Source: UBA1715 sp045599365
Lineage (GTDB): Bacteria; Bacteroidota; Bacteroidia; Bacteroidales; UBA1715
Direction of reading: 5' to 3'
NCBI GenBank assembly: GCA_045599365.1
Contig: JAZRVS010000100.1
Location: 1-34,157, forward strand
Length of the DNA: 34,157 nt
The position numbers were made by a program, and so were the translations under genes. The notes under the pieces were generated by a model. The model had not been told where the DNA came from and made no database searches. It saw only the letters and a program-made list of their open reading frames with translations. Numbering within the stretch: the stretch's first letter is position 1; each line of letters begins with the position of its first letter. This document shows positions 1 through 7,025 of the stretch, in pieces.

Positions 1-157
1 GTGGATTAGTTTCTATAGCACACAATAATTCTCCTTGCATAAGTAATTTTGCAACTCTAACACCACCACATCCCGGACATGGTATTCCTGTAATCAGTTT
101 AAAAGGACATCGGAGTGGTAAATCCAATATAAGGAAAATAGTGGACATATAATCCAT
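1..157 (-). CDS. DUF2752 family small membrane protein (C-terminus cut by window edge)
   Basis: Translating the minus strand from an ATG at 157 gives 52 residues before the window ends. They include a hydrophobic start and the motif PCPGCGGVRVAK, the hallmark of DUF2752 proteins (family knowledge). The frame is closed by a TAA just upstream of a GTTGGAGAC stretch, so the ATG at 157 (or the one 9 bases further in) is the start. It lies 62 bp downstream of the TM2-domain gene on the same strand; such pairs are common in Bacteroidota, so co-transcription is likely. Function unknown; probably an inner-membrane protein with conserved cysteines. The rest of the gene lies outside the window. Confidence 0.75.
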   Translation of the reverse strand, partial: MDYMSTIFLILDLPLRCPFKLITGIPCPGCGGVRVAKLLMQGELLCAIETNP

Positions 158-219
158 TTTGATAAACCTTGCGCAGTCTCCAACTTAGGCAATTCAAATG
201 CAGATGAAGACCTATAAAT

Positions 220-567
220 CTAAAACATTTGTACAGATAGTAAAAACTTTTGATAGTTCTTCTCTCTTGCTTTTTTTCGAATTGTAAACCAATCAATTAT
301 GGTTAAAATTCCACAAACACCACCACAAGTAAGCAATTTTAATACTCCCATACCCGTTTCTCCAAGCATAAATCTATCAACTCCAAAACAACCCACTAAA
401 AGACTTACAATCAACAATGTTGTTGGATTCTTATACTCTGTGGCTTGAACCGCCATAAATTTATCGTCTGATAGTTCTAACAACTTTTGACGAATTGTAG
501 GCAACTGAACTGCTTCGAAATTTTCACTATTCGTAGCAATAAATAAATCAACTTTTTGTTGTTCCAT
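220..567 (-). CDS. TM2 domain-containing membrane protein
   Basis: This 115-residue protein has a polar N-terminal half (about 1-45) followed by a TM2 domain: a first hydrophobic segment (about 48-62), the GVDRFMLGETGMGVLKLLT turn typical of TM2 proteins, a second hydrophobic segment (GGVCGILTIIDWF), then a basic tail. TM2 proteins are small two-helix inner-membrane proteins of unknown role. The gene lies directly upstream of the DUF2752 gene on the same strand. About 92 bp separate it from the stop of the small HTH gene upstream. The family call is firm; the function is not known. Confidence 0.85.
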   Translation of the reverse strand: MEQQKVDLFIATNSENFEAVQLPTIRQKLLELSDDKFMAVQATEYKNPTTLLIVSLLVGCFGVDRFMLGETGMGVLKLLTCGGVCGILTIIDWFTIRKKAREKNYQKFLLSVQMF

Positions 568-659
568 AATACTTTAATTATACATTAAACAAATACTAAA
601 TCGCAAACAAACATAATATATCACACATAAAAAAAAGGATTGGTGGCGTAATGATATTG

Positions 660-905
660 CTACACTTCCGTAATTTTTTCTTTACACTTTATGTAATAAT
701 CCTGATAAATGCGGAAAAAGTTGAAATCCATTGCCAACGAAATTTTCATAAGGGTTTCGGTGTCTATCCACGATTTTTTGAAAATGTTGTACATATTTTC
801 CCGAGTATAGTTCAGTTGTTTTGCCAGCCAAGCAACACTTCTTCCTTGCGAAATAAGCGTTTCGTGTATGATTTTGCCAATATGTATTACCTCGGCTTGT
901 TGCAT
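660..905 (-). CDS. Small XRE-like helix-turn-helix protein
   Basis: An 81-residue protein with a predicted Cro/C1-type DNA-binding fold. Residues about 9-60 read as helices containing GRSVAWLAKQLNYTRENMYNIFKK, which fits the helix-turn-helix of XRE regulators (a 'walla..l...r..v.ri' pattern). The C-terminus (ISLAMDFNFFRIYQDYYIK) is like short Bacteroidota HTH proteins of unknown target. No partner toxin is visible next to it; the downstream gene encodes the TM2 protein. Its start lies 26 bp from a long nested palindrome. It could regulate its neighbours or be a free-standing regulator. Confidence 0.7.
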   Translation of the reverse strand: MQQAEVIHIGKIIHETLISQGRSVAWLAKQLNYTRENMYNIFKKSWIDTETLMKISLAMDFNFFRIYQDYYIKCKEKITEV

Positions 906-930
906 AAAAAACGTGGACTTCTATAAATTG

Positions 931-1043
931 TCCGCCGTTTTAGGTTTTCCGAGGACCTTGTAGCACAGACATAAGAAGCCCACGTTGTGGGCGCCCCAGT
1001 CATTATCTGTGCTACATTTTTTCGGAAATTTAAAACGACAGAC
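931..1043. repeat. Nested palindromic element (REP/MITE-like or double-stem RNA)
   Basis: Three nested inverted repeats share one centre. The outer arms are 931-953 and 1021-1043 (CCGTTTTAGGTTTTCCGA against TTCGGAAATTTAAAACG, imperfect). The middle arms are TGTAGCACAGA at 960-970 and TCTGTGCTACA at 1007-1017 (11 bp, exact). The inner hairpin is GCCCAC-GTT-GTGGGC at 979-993. Six T follow the middle arm. It sits between the 3' end of the GH3 gene and the 5' end of the HTH gene. It may be a dispersed palindromic element, a terminator for the GH3 transcript, or both. No terminal duplication was noticed. Confidence 0.7.
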
Positions 1044-1198
1044 TCTGAACGAGTTTATGGTAATATGTTAATTAACGTTTATTCTATATAGATGCTTTCA
1101 GGTATTTAATTTTATTTTTCAGCGTTTTCAAATTCGCTCATTATCAAATGTTTCAAAATTTCCAACCACTGCTTGGAAAAATCGAAACCTATTCTCTA

Positions 1199-2941
1199 CT
1201 ATTTCATTATCGGATTGTCCAAATTTACCGGCGATGTTGCTGTTGCTTCAATTTCTCCCATCAAAACTTTCACAACTGCTTTTTGCATCCATTCGTCGCT
1301 GCTGTATGCGTTAATCAACAATGAATTTTTGTTCAAGTAATATTTGTTATAATACGGATTGCTGAACGAAACGCCAATAACTTTTTCTTTTGGTAATTTC
1401 ACCATTGTCCATAAACAATATGCTTCGTAGTCTTTCAAAAGAGGAGAACCGATTGGTGCAAAATAATGGTTTTCGAAACAAACAATCACTTTGTCGTATT
1501 CCAAAATTCTATGCCATTGCCATTCCCATTCGTCTTTGTGCAAATCGTGGCGTACATCAACTTGGAAACCACGTTTTTCAAGTTCCTGTTTCATTGGTTC
1601 AAATGTTGCCGTATAATCGTTGTGGCTGATATTAGCCAACAAAATTTTCTTTGTTGTATTCGTATCCAAAGGTATTTGTCCACCTTTGTTTTGCACGATA
1701 GTTACTGCTTTCTCAGCAAGGTTTGTCAATTGTTCTTGTGCATACGCATTAAAACCTTCTGGCTTTGGAGCCGAAATAGGAGTACGATTTTCTTTACTAA
1801 TCAAATTGTAGCGTTCACGTAATGCCCATACACGTTCTACTGCATCGTCAAGACGTGCCATGGAAATTTCGCCACGGTTAATACGAGCTTCAATTGTGTC
1901 CATATAGCCAAGCGGAGGCCACAAAACCACATCGGCACCAGCCACAAAACATTGTACTGCCGTTTCAAGTTCCGATTCGTAGAAACCATAACCGCCACCC
2001 ATATTCAACGCATCGGAAATAACCACACCTTTGTAGCCCATTTCGTCCTTCAAAAGTTTTTGCATCAACTCTTGAGAAAGAGTTGCCGGCAAGAAATCGC
2101 CATTCAACGTATCGGTTTTTTGATAAGCTGGGAAACGAAGATGTCCCACCATGATAGACGGAGTTTTATCGGCAATAAATTTTTTAAAAATCTTTCCATA
2201 ACTTTTTTGCCAGTCAACCCACGAAAGATTGTTTGCCGAAGTAACCAAATGTTGGTCGCAAATTGTTGCACCATCGCCTGGGAAATGCTTTACGGTAGTT
2301 ATAACATTTTGATCTTGCAAGCCTTTCATTTGAGCTGTCAAAAGTGGAATTGCACGGTCGGCATCATCGGAAACGGAACGTTCAATTACAAGAGGATGCA
2401 AAGGATTGATATTCAAATCGCTTACAGGAGCAAGAACCCAGTTGAAACCCATTTCGCGAGCTTCAACACCAAGAATTTTTCCATGTGCGTACGCAAGAGC
2501 CGTGTCGTTTGCCGCTCCAATTGCCATTTCTACTGGCATTTTAGTGGCTGTGTTATAATTGTAGCCAGCGCCACGCTCAAAATCTTCACTTATGAAAAGC
2601 GGTAATTTCGATGCTCGGTTGTAATCTTTTATAATATTCGGAATAAATCTTTCAAATATCAGAGTATCAGGCTTCTGGTATGTAAAATGCCATTGAGCCA
2701 TAAAAATTCCTCCAACTGGATATTGTTCAAAAAACTTTTCAAGACTGCCTTCACCAATTTGTTTATGCGCATACCAATCGGAAGTTATCATCATTGTCTG
2801 GCCGATTTTTTCGCGTAGCGTTAATTGTTTCCATGTTGTATCGGTTGCAATTTGTTCTTTTGTTGCCTTTTTGTCACTTTGCGAACACGAGGTAATCAAT
2901 AATCCACAAAGTAAAAGGGAAGGAATAAAAAATTTTTTCAT
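1199..2941 (-). CDS. Glycoside hydrolase family 3 lipoprotein (beta-N-acetylhexosaminidase/NagZ-like)
   Basis: A 580-residue exported enzyme. The N-terminus MKKFFIPSLLLCGLLITSC is a lipoprotein signal peptide with a clear lipobox (LITSC). The GH3 TIM-barrel follows: VLAPVSDLN, then KHFPGDGATICDQH, which corresponds to the KHFPGhGxxxxDsH loop of NagZ-type enzymes, then VVISDALNMGGG carrying the nucleophile Asp. A smaller alpha/beta C-terminal domain follows (about 400-560). NagZ-type enzymes release N-acetylglucosamine from muropeptides or glycans; GH3 also includes beta-glucosidases, so substrate is uncertain, but the Asp/His loop favours hexosaminidase. It is transcribed alone from a promoter core at 3018-3025, divergent from the SAH-hydrolase-like gene. 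Confidence 0.88.
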   Translation of the reverse strand: MKKFFIPSLLLCGLLITSCSQSDKKATKEQIATDTTWKQLTLREKIGQTMMITSDWYAHKQIGEGSLEKFFEQYPVGGIFMAQWHFTYQKPDTLIFERFIPNIIKDYNRASKLPLFISEDFERGAGYNYNTATKMPVEMAIGAANDTALAYAHGKILGVEAREMGFNWVLAPVSDLNINPLHPLVIERSVSDDADRAIPLLTAQMKGLQDQNVITTVKHFPGDGATICDQHLVTSANNLSWVDWQKSYGKIFKKFIADKTPSIMVGHLRFPAYQKTDTLNGDFLPATLSQELMQKLLKDEMGYKGVVISDALNMGGGYGFYESELETAVQCFVAGADVVLWPPLGYMDTIEARINRGEISMARLDDAVERVWALRERYNLISKENRTPISAPKPEGFNAYAQEQLTNLAEKAVTIVQNKGGQIPLDTNTTKKILLANISHNDYTATFEPMKQELEKRGFQVDVRHDLHKDEWEWQWHRILEYDKVIVCFENHYFAPIGSPLLKDYEAYCLWTMVKLPKEKVIGVSFSNPYYNKYYLNKNSLLINAYSSDEWMQKAVVKVLMGEIEATATSPVNLDNPIMK

Positions 2942-2955
2942 ATTATTAAGTTTCT

Positions 2956-2994
2956 GTTATCAACAATCAGTTATCAACAATCAGTTATCAACAA
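2956..2994. repeat. Short tandem repeat, 14-bp unit (2.8 copies)
   Basis: GTTATCAACAATCA is repeated at 2956-2969 and 2970-2983, with a partial third copy to 2994. It lies in the 5' leader of the GH3 gene, between its promoter core and start codon, so copy number could alter leader length. Related text (TCAATTATCAATTGTTAG) occurs near 4969-4986, so this seems to be general intergenic filler of the genome. Confidence 0.8.
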
Positions 2995-3017
2995 GTATTT
3001 AATATACTTTAATTGAG

Positions 3018-3025
3018 CAAATATA
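3018..3025 (-). promoter_or_regulatory. Bacteroidota -7 box of the GH3 gene
   Basis: The minus strand reads TATATTTG, matching TAnnTTTG, 77 bp upstream of the GH3 start. No strong -33 element is obvious. Confidence 0.6.
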
Positions 3026-3067
3026 CGGATTTTTGGGAATACACCATTCCAGTTTTAGAATCTTCAC

Positions 3068-3075
3068 TATATTTG
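3068..3075 (+). promoter_or_regulatory. Bacteroidota -7 box of the SAH-hydrolase-like gene
   Basis: TATATTTG at 3068-3075 matches TAnnTTTG and lies 20 bp before the ATG at 3096. Its position rules out the longer open frame beginning at 3033 and supports the start at 3096. It forms a divergent promoter pair with 3018-3025. Confidence 0.6.
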
Positions 3076-3095
3076 TAAACGATAAAATTTGGAAT

Positions 3096-4214
3096 ATGTT
3101 TTTCGAAGACATTTTAGACGTTTACCAAGAGAATGAACACCCTGCCTTGTCCTTTTTGATACAAAAATGGGCAAAAACGAAACCATTTAAAAATCGTCGA
3201 ATTTTAATTGCGACACCAATATTTAGGAATACAATGGTTCAATATGAAACATTCATTGCTTCTGAGGCACAAATAAGTATTGGTCAAGACTCTGTTTTAT
3301 ATGACACAAAAATCGTTGACACACTGAAAAGTCGAGGTATTTCTGTAGTTTCGCAACAAGACGTTTTAGAACAAGAACAAAACAATCTATTTTTCGATAT
3401 AATTTTAGATTGCGCAGGTCAATTTTCTTCGTGTCATCCTCAACTTGGATTTGTAGAATTAACTCGTTCTGGAGTATATTCCTATGAAAAATCAAATTTT
3501 CCAATTTACCTTGCTGACAGCGGTCTTGTAAAACAAATAGAAACGTCGTTAGGTACAGGAGACGGTTATTTTCGCGCATTAGCAAAATATGGATACGCCA
3601 CACTAAAAGACAAAAAAATGCTTGTATTTGGCAGTGGGAAAGTTGGCTATGGTATTGCTATTCAAGGAAGAAAAAAAGGGTGTAATGTTACTGTTGTAAC
3701 AAACACGAATCAAGCACAAACAATTGATTCAATCCGGACTGATTTTTACGAGAATTTAAAAGAAAAATCATTTCAAATCATTGATTATAAAGATTTTGAT
3801 AGTATAGTCCAAGCCATTCTACAAACAGATTATATAGTAACTGCAACGGGCATTAAATCTGCTCTGAATCAAACTCCGATTATTGAAGCTATAAAACAAT
3901 CGAATGCAATTGTTGCAAATATGGGTGTAGAAGATGAGTATGGAGAAAACATTCCTAATTCACGTGTTTTAAATCAAAAAGGTTCACTAAATTTTGTTTT
4001 AGAAGAACCGACTCACTTAAAATATATTGATGCTTCTTTGGCATTACATGCATTATTAGCTGAACAATTACTTATTGATTTTCAAAACAATAACAATAGC
4101 GTCGGAATAAAGAATCCTCCACAACAACTAGAAAAGGAAATCTTGGATATTACAATTCAAAAAGGAACAATTACAAGTGAATTGCAAGATTTTTTTAAGG
4201 GAATAGAATTATGA
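3096..4214 (+). CDS. S-adenosylhomocysteine hydrolase-like NAD(P)-binding protein
   Basis: 372 residues from ATG 3096. The frame is open from 3033, but the promoter core lies within that extension. The protein has an N-terminal region with ILIATPIFRNTMVQYETFIA, then GTGDGYFRALAKYGYATLKDKKMLVFGSGKVGYGIA, a Rossmann dinucleotide-binding loop (GxGxxG) in the setting seen in adenosylhomocysteinase NAD domains. A later TATGIKSAL...NMGVEDEYG segment also fits that family. It is shorter than true SAH hydrolases (about 430-470 residues) and the substrate-domain hallmarks are not clear, so the reaction is unknown. Its stop overlaps the convergent downstream gene by 6 bp. Confidence 0.6.
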   Translation: MFFEDILDVYQENEHPALSFLIQKWAKTKPFKNRRILIATPIFRNTMVQYETFIASEAQISIGQDSVLYDTKIVDTLKSRGISVVSQQDVLEQEQNNLFFDIILDCAGQFSSCHPQLGFVELTRSGVYSYEKSNFPIYLADSGLVKQIETSLGTGDGYFRALAKYGYATLKDKKMLVFGSGKVGYGIAIQGRKKGCNVTVVTNTNQAQTIDSIRTDFYENLKEKSFQIIDYKDFDSIVQAILQTDYIVTATGIKSALNQTPIIEAIKQSNAIVANMGVEDEYGENIPNSRVLNQKGSLNFVLEEPTHLKYIDASLALHALLAEQLLIDFQNNNNSVGIKNPPQQLEKEILDITIQKGTITSELQDFFKGIEL

Positions 4215-4853
4215 TTCTATTTCTGTTCTATCAAATTGAGCCAAACGACCTTGAACAGAGTATCCGCGTTTTGGGGTGTAGTTCACTTTTCCATCTGATT
4301 CCAAAAAGCGAACAACGTGATTAAATCCCAACATTGACGCATTCAAAATGCCAGCACGAGTAATGTAAACATTATTTACAGTTGTGCCAACATACTTATT
4401 TATGATTTCCTTTAAATAAACAGTTTCCATTCGGTGCATATACCAACGAATAAAACGCTCTTGATCTTCTGGAGGAAACGTATTGACATCAAAGTGATAA
4501 CGAGCATAACCTTTATCAGTATATGTTGTATCAAATGAATCGTATATATTTTGAACCTGCTCTTCGGTGTATCCAAATTCCAAAAGCGCTACTCTACTTG
4601 CTTGATATTTTCCAACCATACGAGATTTATTCGCGACATCATAATTATGACGAGATTCAATTTTTGCAATTTTTGCATACAAATCTGTGTAATTTATATA
4701 GTTCAGTTCTATCTCTTCTTGAACCTCAACCTCGCTCCAATCTAATGTACTGACGTTAGACGAAAGCGGAAAACAAACAAAAACCGTTAGAAAAATTGCA
4801 ACCACCACAGATTGTATTATATTGATAGTGAACGAAGTACGCATATATACCAT
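4209..4853 (-). CDS. Exported transglycosylase-like (lysozyme-fold) protein
   Basis: A 214-residue protein with an N-terminal hydrophobic segment (about 10-30), consistent with a signal peptide or membrane anchor. The central stretch LYAKIAKIESRHNYDVANKSRMVGKYQASRVAL follows the lysozyme/soluble lytic transglycosylase pattern: a catalytic Glu in 'iEs..nydv.N..s..GkYQ' and a following ALxxxGY. A peptidoglycan-cleaving role in the periplasm is therefore plausible, but the rest (residues about 95-214) shows no motif I can name. It has its own promoter (4872-4901) and converges on the SAH-hydrolase-like gene with a 6-bp overlap. Confidence 0.55.
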   Translation of the reverse strand: MVYMRTSFTINIIQSVVVAIFLTVFVCFPLSSNVSTLDWSEVEVQEEIELNYINYTDLYAKIAKIESRHNYDVANKSRMVGKYQASRVALLEFGYTEEQVQNIYDSFDTTYTDKGYARYHFDVNTFPPEDQERFIRWYMHRMETVYLKEIINKYVGTTVNNVYITRAGILNASMLGFNHVVRFLESDGKVNYTPKRGYSVQGRLAQFDRTEIES

Positions 4854-4871
4854 CTTTCATTAAAAACGAGG

Positions 4872-4901
4872 CAAAGGTACATTTTTTTTCAAAACGCACA
4901 A
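4872..4901 (-). promoter_or_regulatory. Bacteroidota promoter of the transglycosylase-like gene
   Basis: The minus strand reads TTG (4901-4899), 19 bases, then TACCTTTG (4879-4872), an ideal TTG-N19-TAnnTTTG arrangement. It lies 19 bp upstream of the start codon. Confidence 0.75.
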
Positions 4902-5139
4902 CATCGAGTTAAAAATTTATACTAACAGCTATTTTTCATCGGTAAAGCATGTTTAAGTTACTATATGTCAATTATCAATTGTTAGATGAGTTCTTTGTGT
5001 AATCACCTTACCATTATGGAAATCAAACTAAAAATAGACTACTGACAACTAATTACAAATAATTATGCTACTAAATTGTATATTGTTTCCAAATTTAATA
5101 TTGTGTTTATCTTTATTTAATAAAACGGCTACCATTTGT
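4902..5139. other. Intergenic stretch without visible genes
   Basis: AT-rich spacer between divergent promoters. It holds a TCAATTATCAATTGTTAG filler motif near 4969-4986, but no ORF, RNA fold or repeat array that I could support. Confidence 0.5.
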
Positions 5140-5147
5140 TATCTTTG
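5140..5147 (+). promoter_or_regulatory. Bacteroidota -7 box of the radical SAM gene
   Basis: TATCTTTG matches TAnnTTTG and lies 17 bp before the ATG at 5165, implying a very short leader. Confidence 0.65.
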
Positions 5148-5164
5148 CAACAAATATAAACAAT

Positions 5165-6106
5165 ATGTATTCTTGGGGAGACAATAGAAGATTCAATTCA
5201 TACAAACGATTTTTACAAGAACATTTTGGTGGGCGAATGCAAAAATTGACATTAAATGCAGGTTTTTCTTGTCCGAATCGAGATGGTAAAATTGGATTTG
5301 GAGGCTGCACGTATTGTGTAAATGATGCTTTCAACCCATCTTATTGCGATGTTCGGAAATCTATTGTACAACAATTGAACGAAGGTATTGAGTTTCACCA
5401 AAACAGATATAGACGCGCTGATGGCTATTTAGCTTATTTTCAAGCTTTTTCAAACACATACGCGCCTCTTGAGAAAATGCAAGAAATTTATAAGCCCGCT
5501 ATTGAACATCCACTGATTCAAGGAATTGTAGTCGGGACTCGCCCCGATTGTATTGACGAGCAAAAGTTAGAATATTTTGCAAAATTGAACGAAAAAATGT
5601 TCGTCTCTATTGAATATGGTGTAGAATCTTGTTTTGACGAAACTCTCAAAAGAATAAACCGAGGCCACACGTTTAAACAGGCAATTCGAGCATTTGAACT
5701 CACAAAAAAATATAATATTCATTGTGCAGGTCATTTTATGTATGGTTTACCAGGTGAAACGATTGAAATGTGGTTAAATTCGGTAAGATACATAAATGCA
5801 ATTCCAATGGATGGAATTAAATTTCACCAATTGCAATTGATAAAAGGGACAAAAATGGAACAAGAATTCAAAGAAAAACAATCAGATTTTCATCAATTTA
5901 CAATTGATTCATACGTTCCATTTATTGTTGATATCACCGAACGCTTAAATCCACATTTTGTAATAGAACGCTTTGCGGGAGAAGTTCCTCCTCGTTTCCT
6001 TGCGCAAAATACTTGGGGATTAACGCGTTACGACGTTGTTTTACAAAAGATTGAGAAAGAATTTGAACGTCGAAATACTTATCAAGGATGCAAGTTAGAA
6101 ATTTGA
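5165..6106 (+). CDS. YhcC/YtqA-type radical SAM protein (TIGR01212 family)
   Basis: 313 residues. The cluster motif is C36-PNRDGKIGFGG-C48-TY-C51; the long spacing before the CxxC is diagnostic of the YhcC/YtqA family within radical SAM enzymes. Downstream, GTRPDCID, SIEYGVES, HFMYGLPGET and KFHQLQLIKGT match conserved strands of its TIM-barrel, and ERFAGEVPPRFL closes the family-specific C-terminus. These proteins bind a [4Fe-4S] cluster and SAM; their substrate is not established, though tRNA modification has been considered for relatives. Start is supported by the promoter core 17 bp upstream. Its last 12 bp overlap the convergent gene. Confidence 0.9.
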   Translation: MYSWGDNRRFNSYKRFLQEHFGGRMQKLTLNAGFSCPNRDGKIGFGGCTYCVNDAFNPSYCDVRKSIVQQLNEGIEFHQNRYRRADGYLAYFQAFSNTYAPLEKMQEIYKPAIEHPLIQGIVVGTRPDCIDEQKLEYFAKLNEKMFVSIEYGVESCFDETLKRINRGHTFKQAIRAFELTKKYNIHCAGHFMYGLPGETIEMWLNSVRYINAIPMDGIKFHQLQLIKGTKMEQEFKEKQSDFHQFTIDSYVPFIVDITERLNPHFVIERFAGEVPPRFLAQNTWGLTRYDVVLQKIEKEFERRNTYQGCKLEI

Positions 6107-6388
6107 GATAAAATAGACACTCAAATACAACAAAAAACCCAATATTACCAAAGTTTTAAAACTACTTGTCTTTGAACGTTTATTAGATATTTTGTTCTTT
6201 TCAAACTTTCTATGCAAATCTGACACAAATGTACCTTTCGGTAATTCCTCACCCTCCTCAAGTTTCATTTGCTGAAGTACAACGGCTTTACGGTGTTCTC
6301 GTTCCTCCTTTAACCTATCGTAATATCGCGTAGGCATATTAAAACCTCGTGGTTTACCTGGATTATAGAAAGAAGATATAAATCCCAT
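6095..6388 (-). CDS. Small tail-anchored membrane protein, unknown function
   Basis: 97 residues. The N-terminal part contains the segment NPGKPRGFNMPTRYYDRLKEERE, a charged, probably helical middle, and a single C-terminal hydrophobic segment (about 77-95, LVILGFLLYLSVYFI), suggesting a tail-anchored inner-membrane protein. The GKPRGF...YYD pattern looks like a conserved Bacteroidota family without known function. It is the last gene of the rsfS-ftsH-LUD operon, 1 bp after the LUD gene, and it overlaps the convergent radical SAM gene by 12 bp. Confidence 0.6.
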   Translation of the reverse strand: MGFISSFYNPGKPRGFNMPTRYYDRLKEEREHRKAVVLQQMKLEEGEELPKGTFVSDLHRKFEKNKISNKRSKTSSFKTLVILGFLLYLSVYFISNF

Positions 6389-6389
6389 C

Positions 6390-7025
6390 TTATTCTTTTA
6401 TTATTAAGACGAATAAATTTTTCGGTCCGTGTGCGCCCAACACAAGCGTTTTCTCAATATCGGAAGTTCGGCTCGGTCCAGTAATTGCAGTAACTTGAGA
6501 TGGAAATGTATCGCCATATTTTGCTTCAACAACATCAATACATTCTGGTAAATCTGGGCAAATCTGACTTTCATACGCCAAAACAATATGCGTTTCTGCT
6601 GCGGAAATCAAGCGACGACCTTCTATTTGTGCAGATGAAACAAATATACTTCCTGTTCTCGCTGCTAACGCTTCACAAGTTGTTAATGAAAATTTCGCAA
6701 CACGCGCATATTCAGGATCTACATTATAAGAAATACCCTTATCCTCAAGAATTTTCAACAAATCTGAATTATTGCAAAGCAAAACTTCTTCTCCAATAAT
6801 TTCTTTTATACGAGAAAAAGCATCATCAATAGAAGCAACAATTTCAGGTTTTCCAGCAACCAATTTTAATTTTTCACAATATACCTCACACAAATCGCCA
6901 TCTGGCTGCTTGAAATAATCCTTAGCAGAAGATAATTTTTCGTAAGAATACTGTGGTTGTATTGTAACGCTTGCCAAATCTCCTAATATCAAAGATCTCG
7001 CAGCTTCTGATTTTGAATTACTCAT
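6390..7025 (-). CDS. LUD-domain protein (LutC/YkgG family)
   Basis: About 211 residues from the ATG at 7025, which overlaps the ftsH stop as ATGAGTAA; the frame is open to 7046, but that start would lie deeper inside ftsH. The C-terminal ITGPSRTSDIEKTLVLGAHGPKNLFVLI is the diagnostic signature of LUD-domain (lactate utilisation) proteins, and FSLTTCEALAARTGSI is the matching central strand. No LutA/LutB partners are present. In Bacteroidota a lone LUD gene is often found beside ftsH, so lactate oxidation cannot be assumed. Confidence 0.85.
   Translation of the reverse strand: MSNSKSEAARSLILGDLASVTIQPQYSYEKLSSAKDYFKQPDGDLCEVYCEKLKLVAGKPEIVASIDDAFSRIKEIIGEEVLLCNNSDLLKILEDKGISYNVDPEYARVAKFSLTTCEALAARTGSIFVSSAQIEGRRLISAAETHIVLAYESQICPDLPECIDVVEAKYGDTFPSQVTAITGPSRTSDIEKTLVLGAHGPKNLFVLIIKE

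Noticed and set aside
99..296. 65-residue minus-strand ORF overlapping the TM2 gene
   Set aside because: Out of frame with both the TM2 and DUF2752 proteins, which carry clear family motifs over the same bases.
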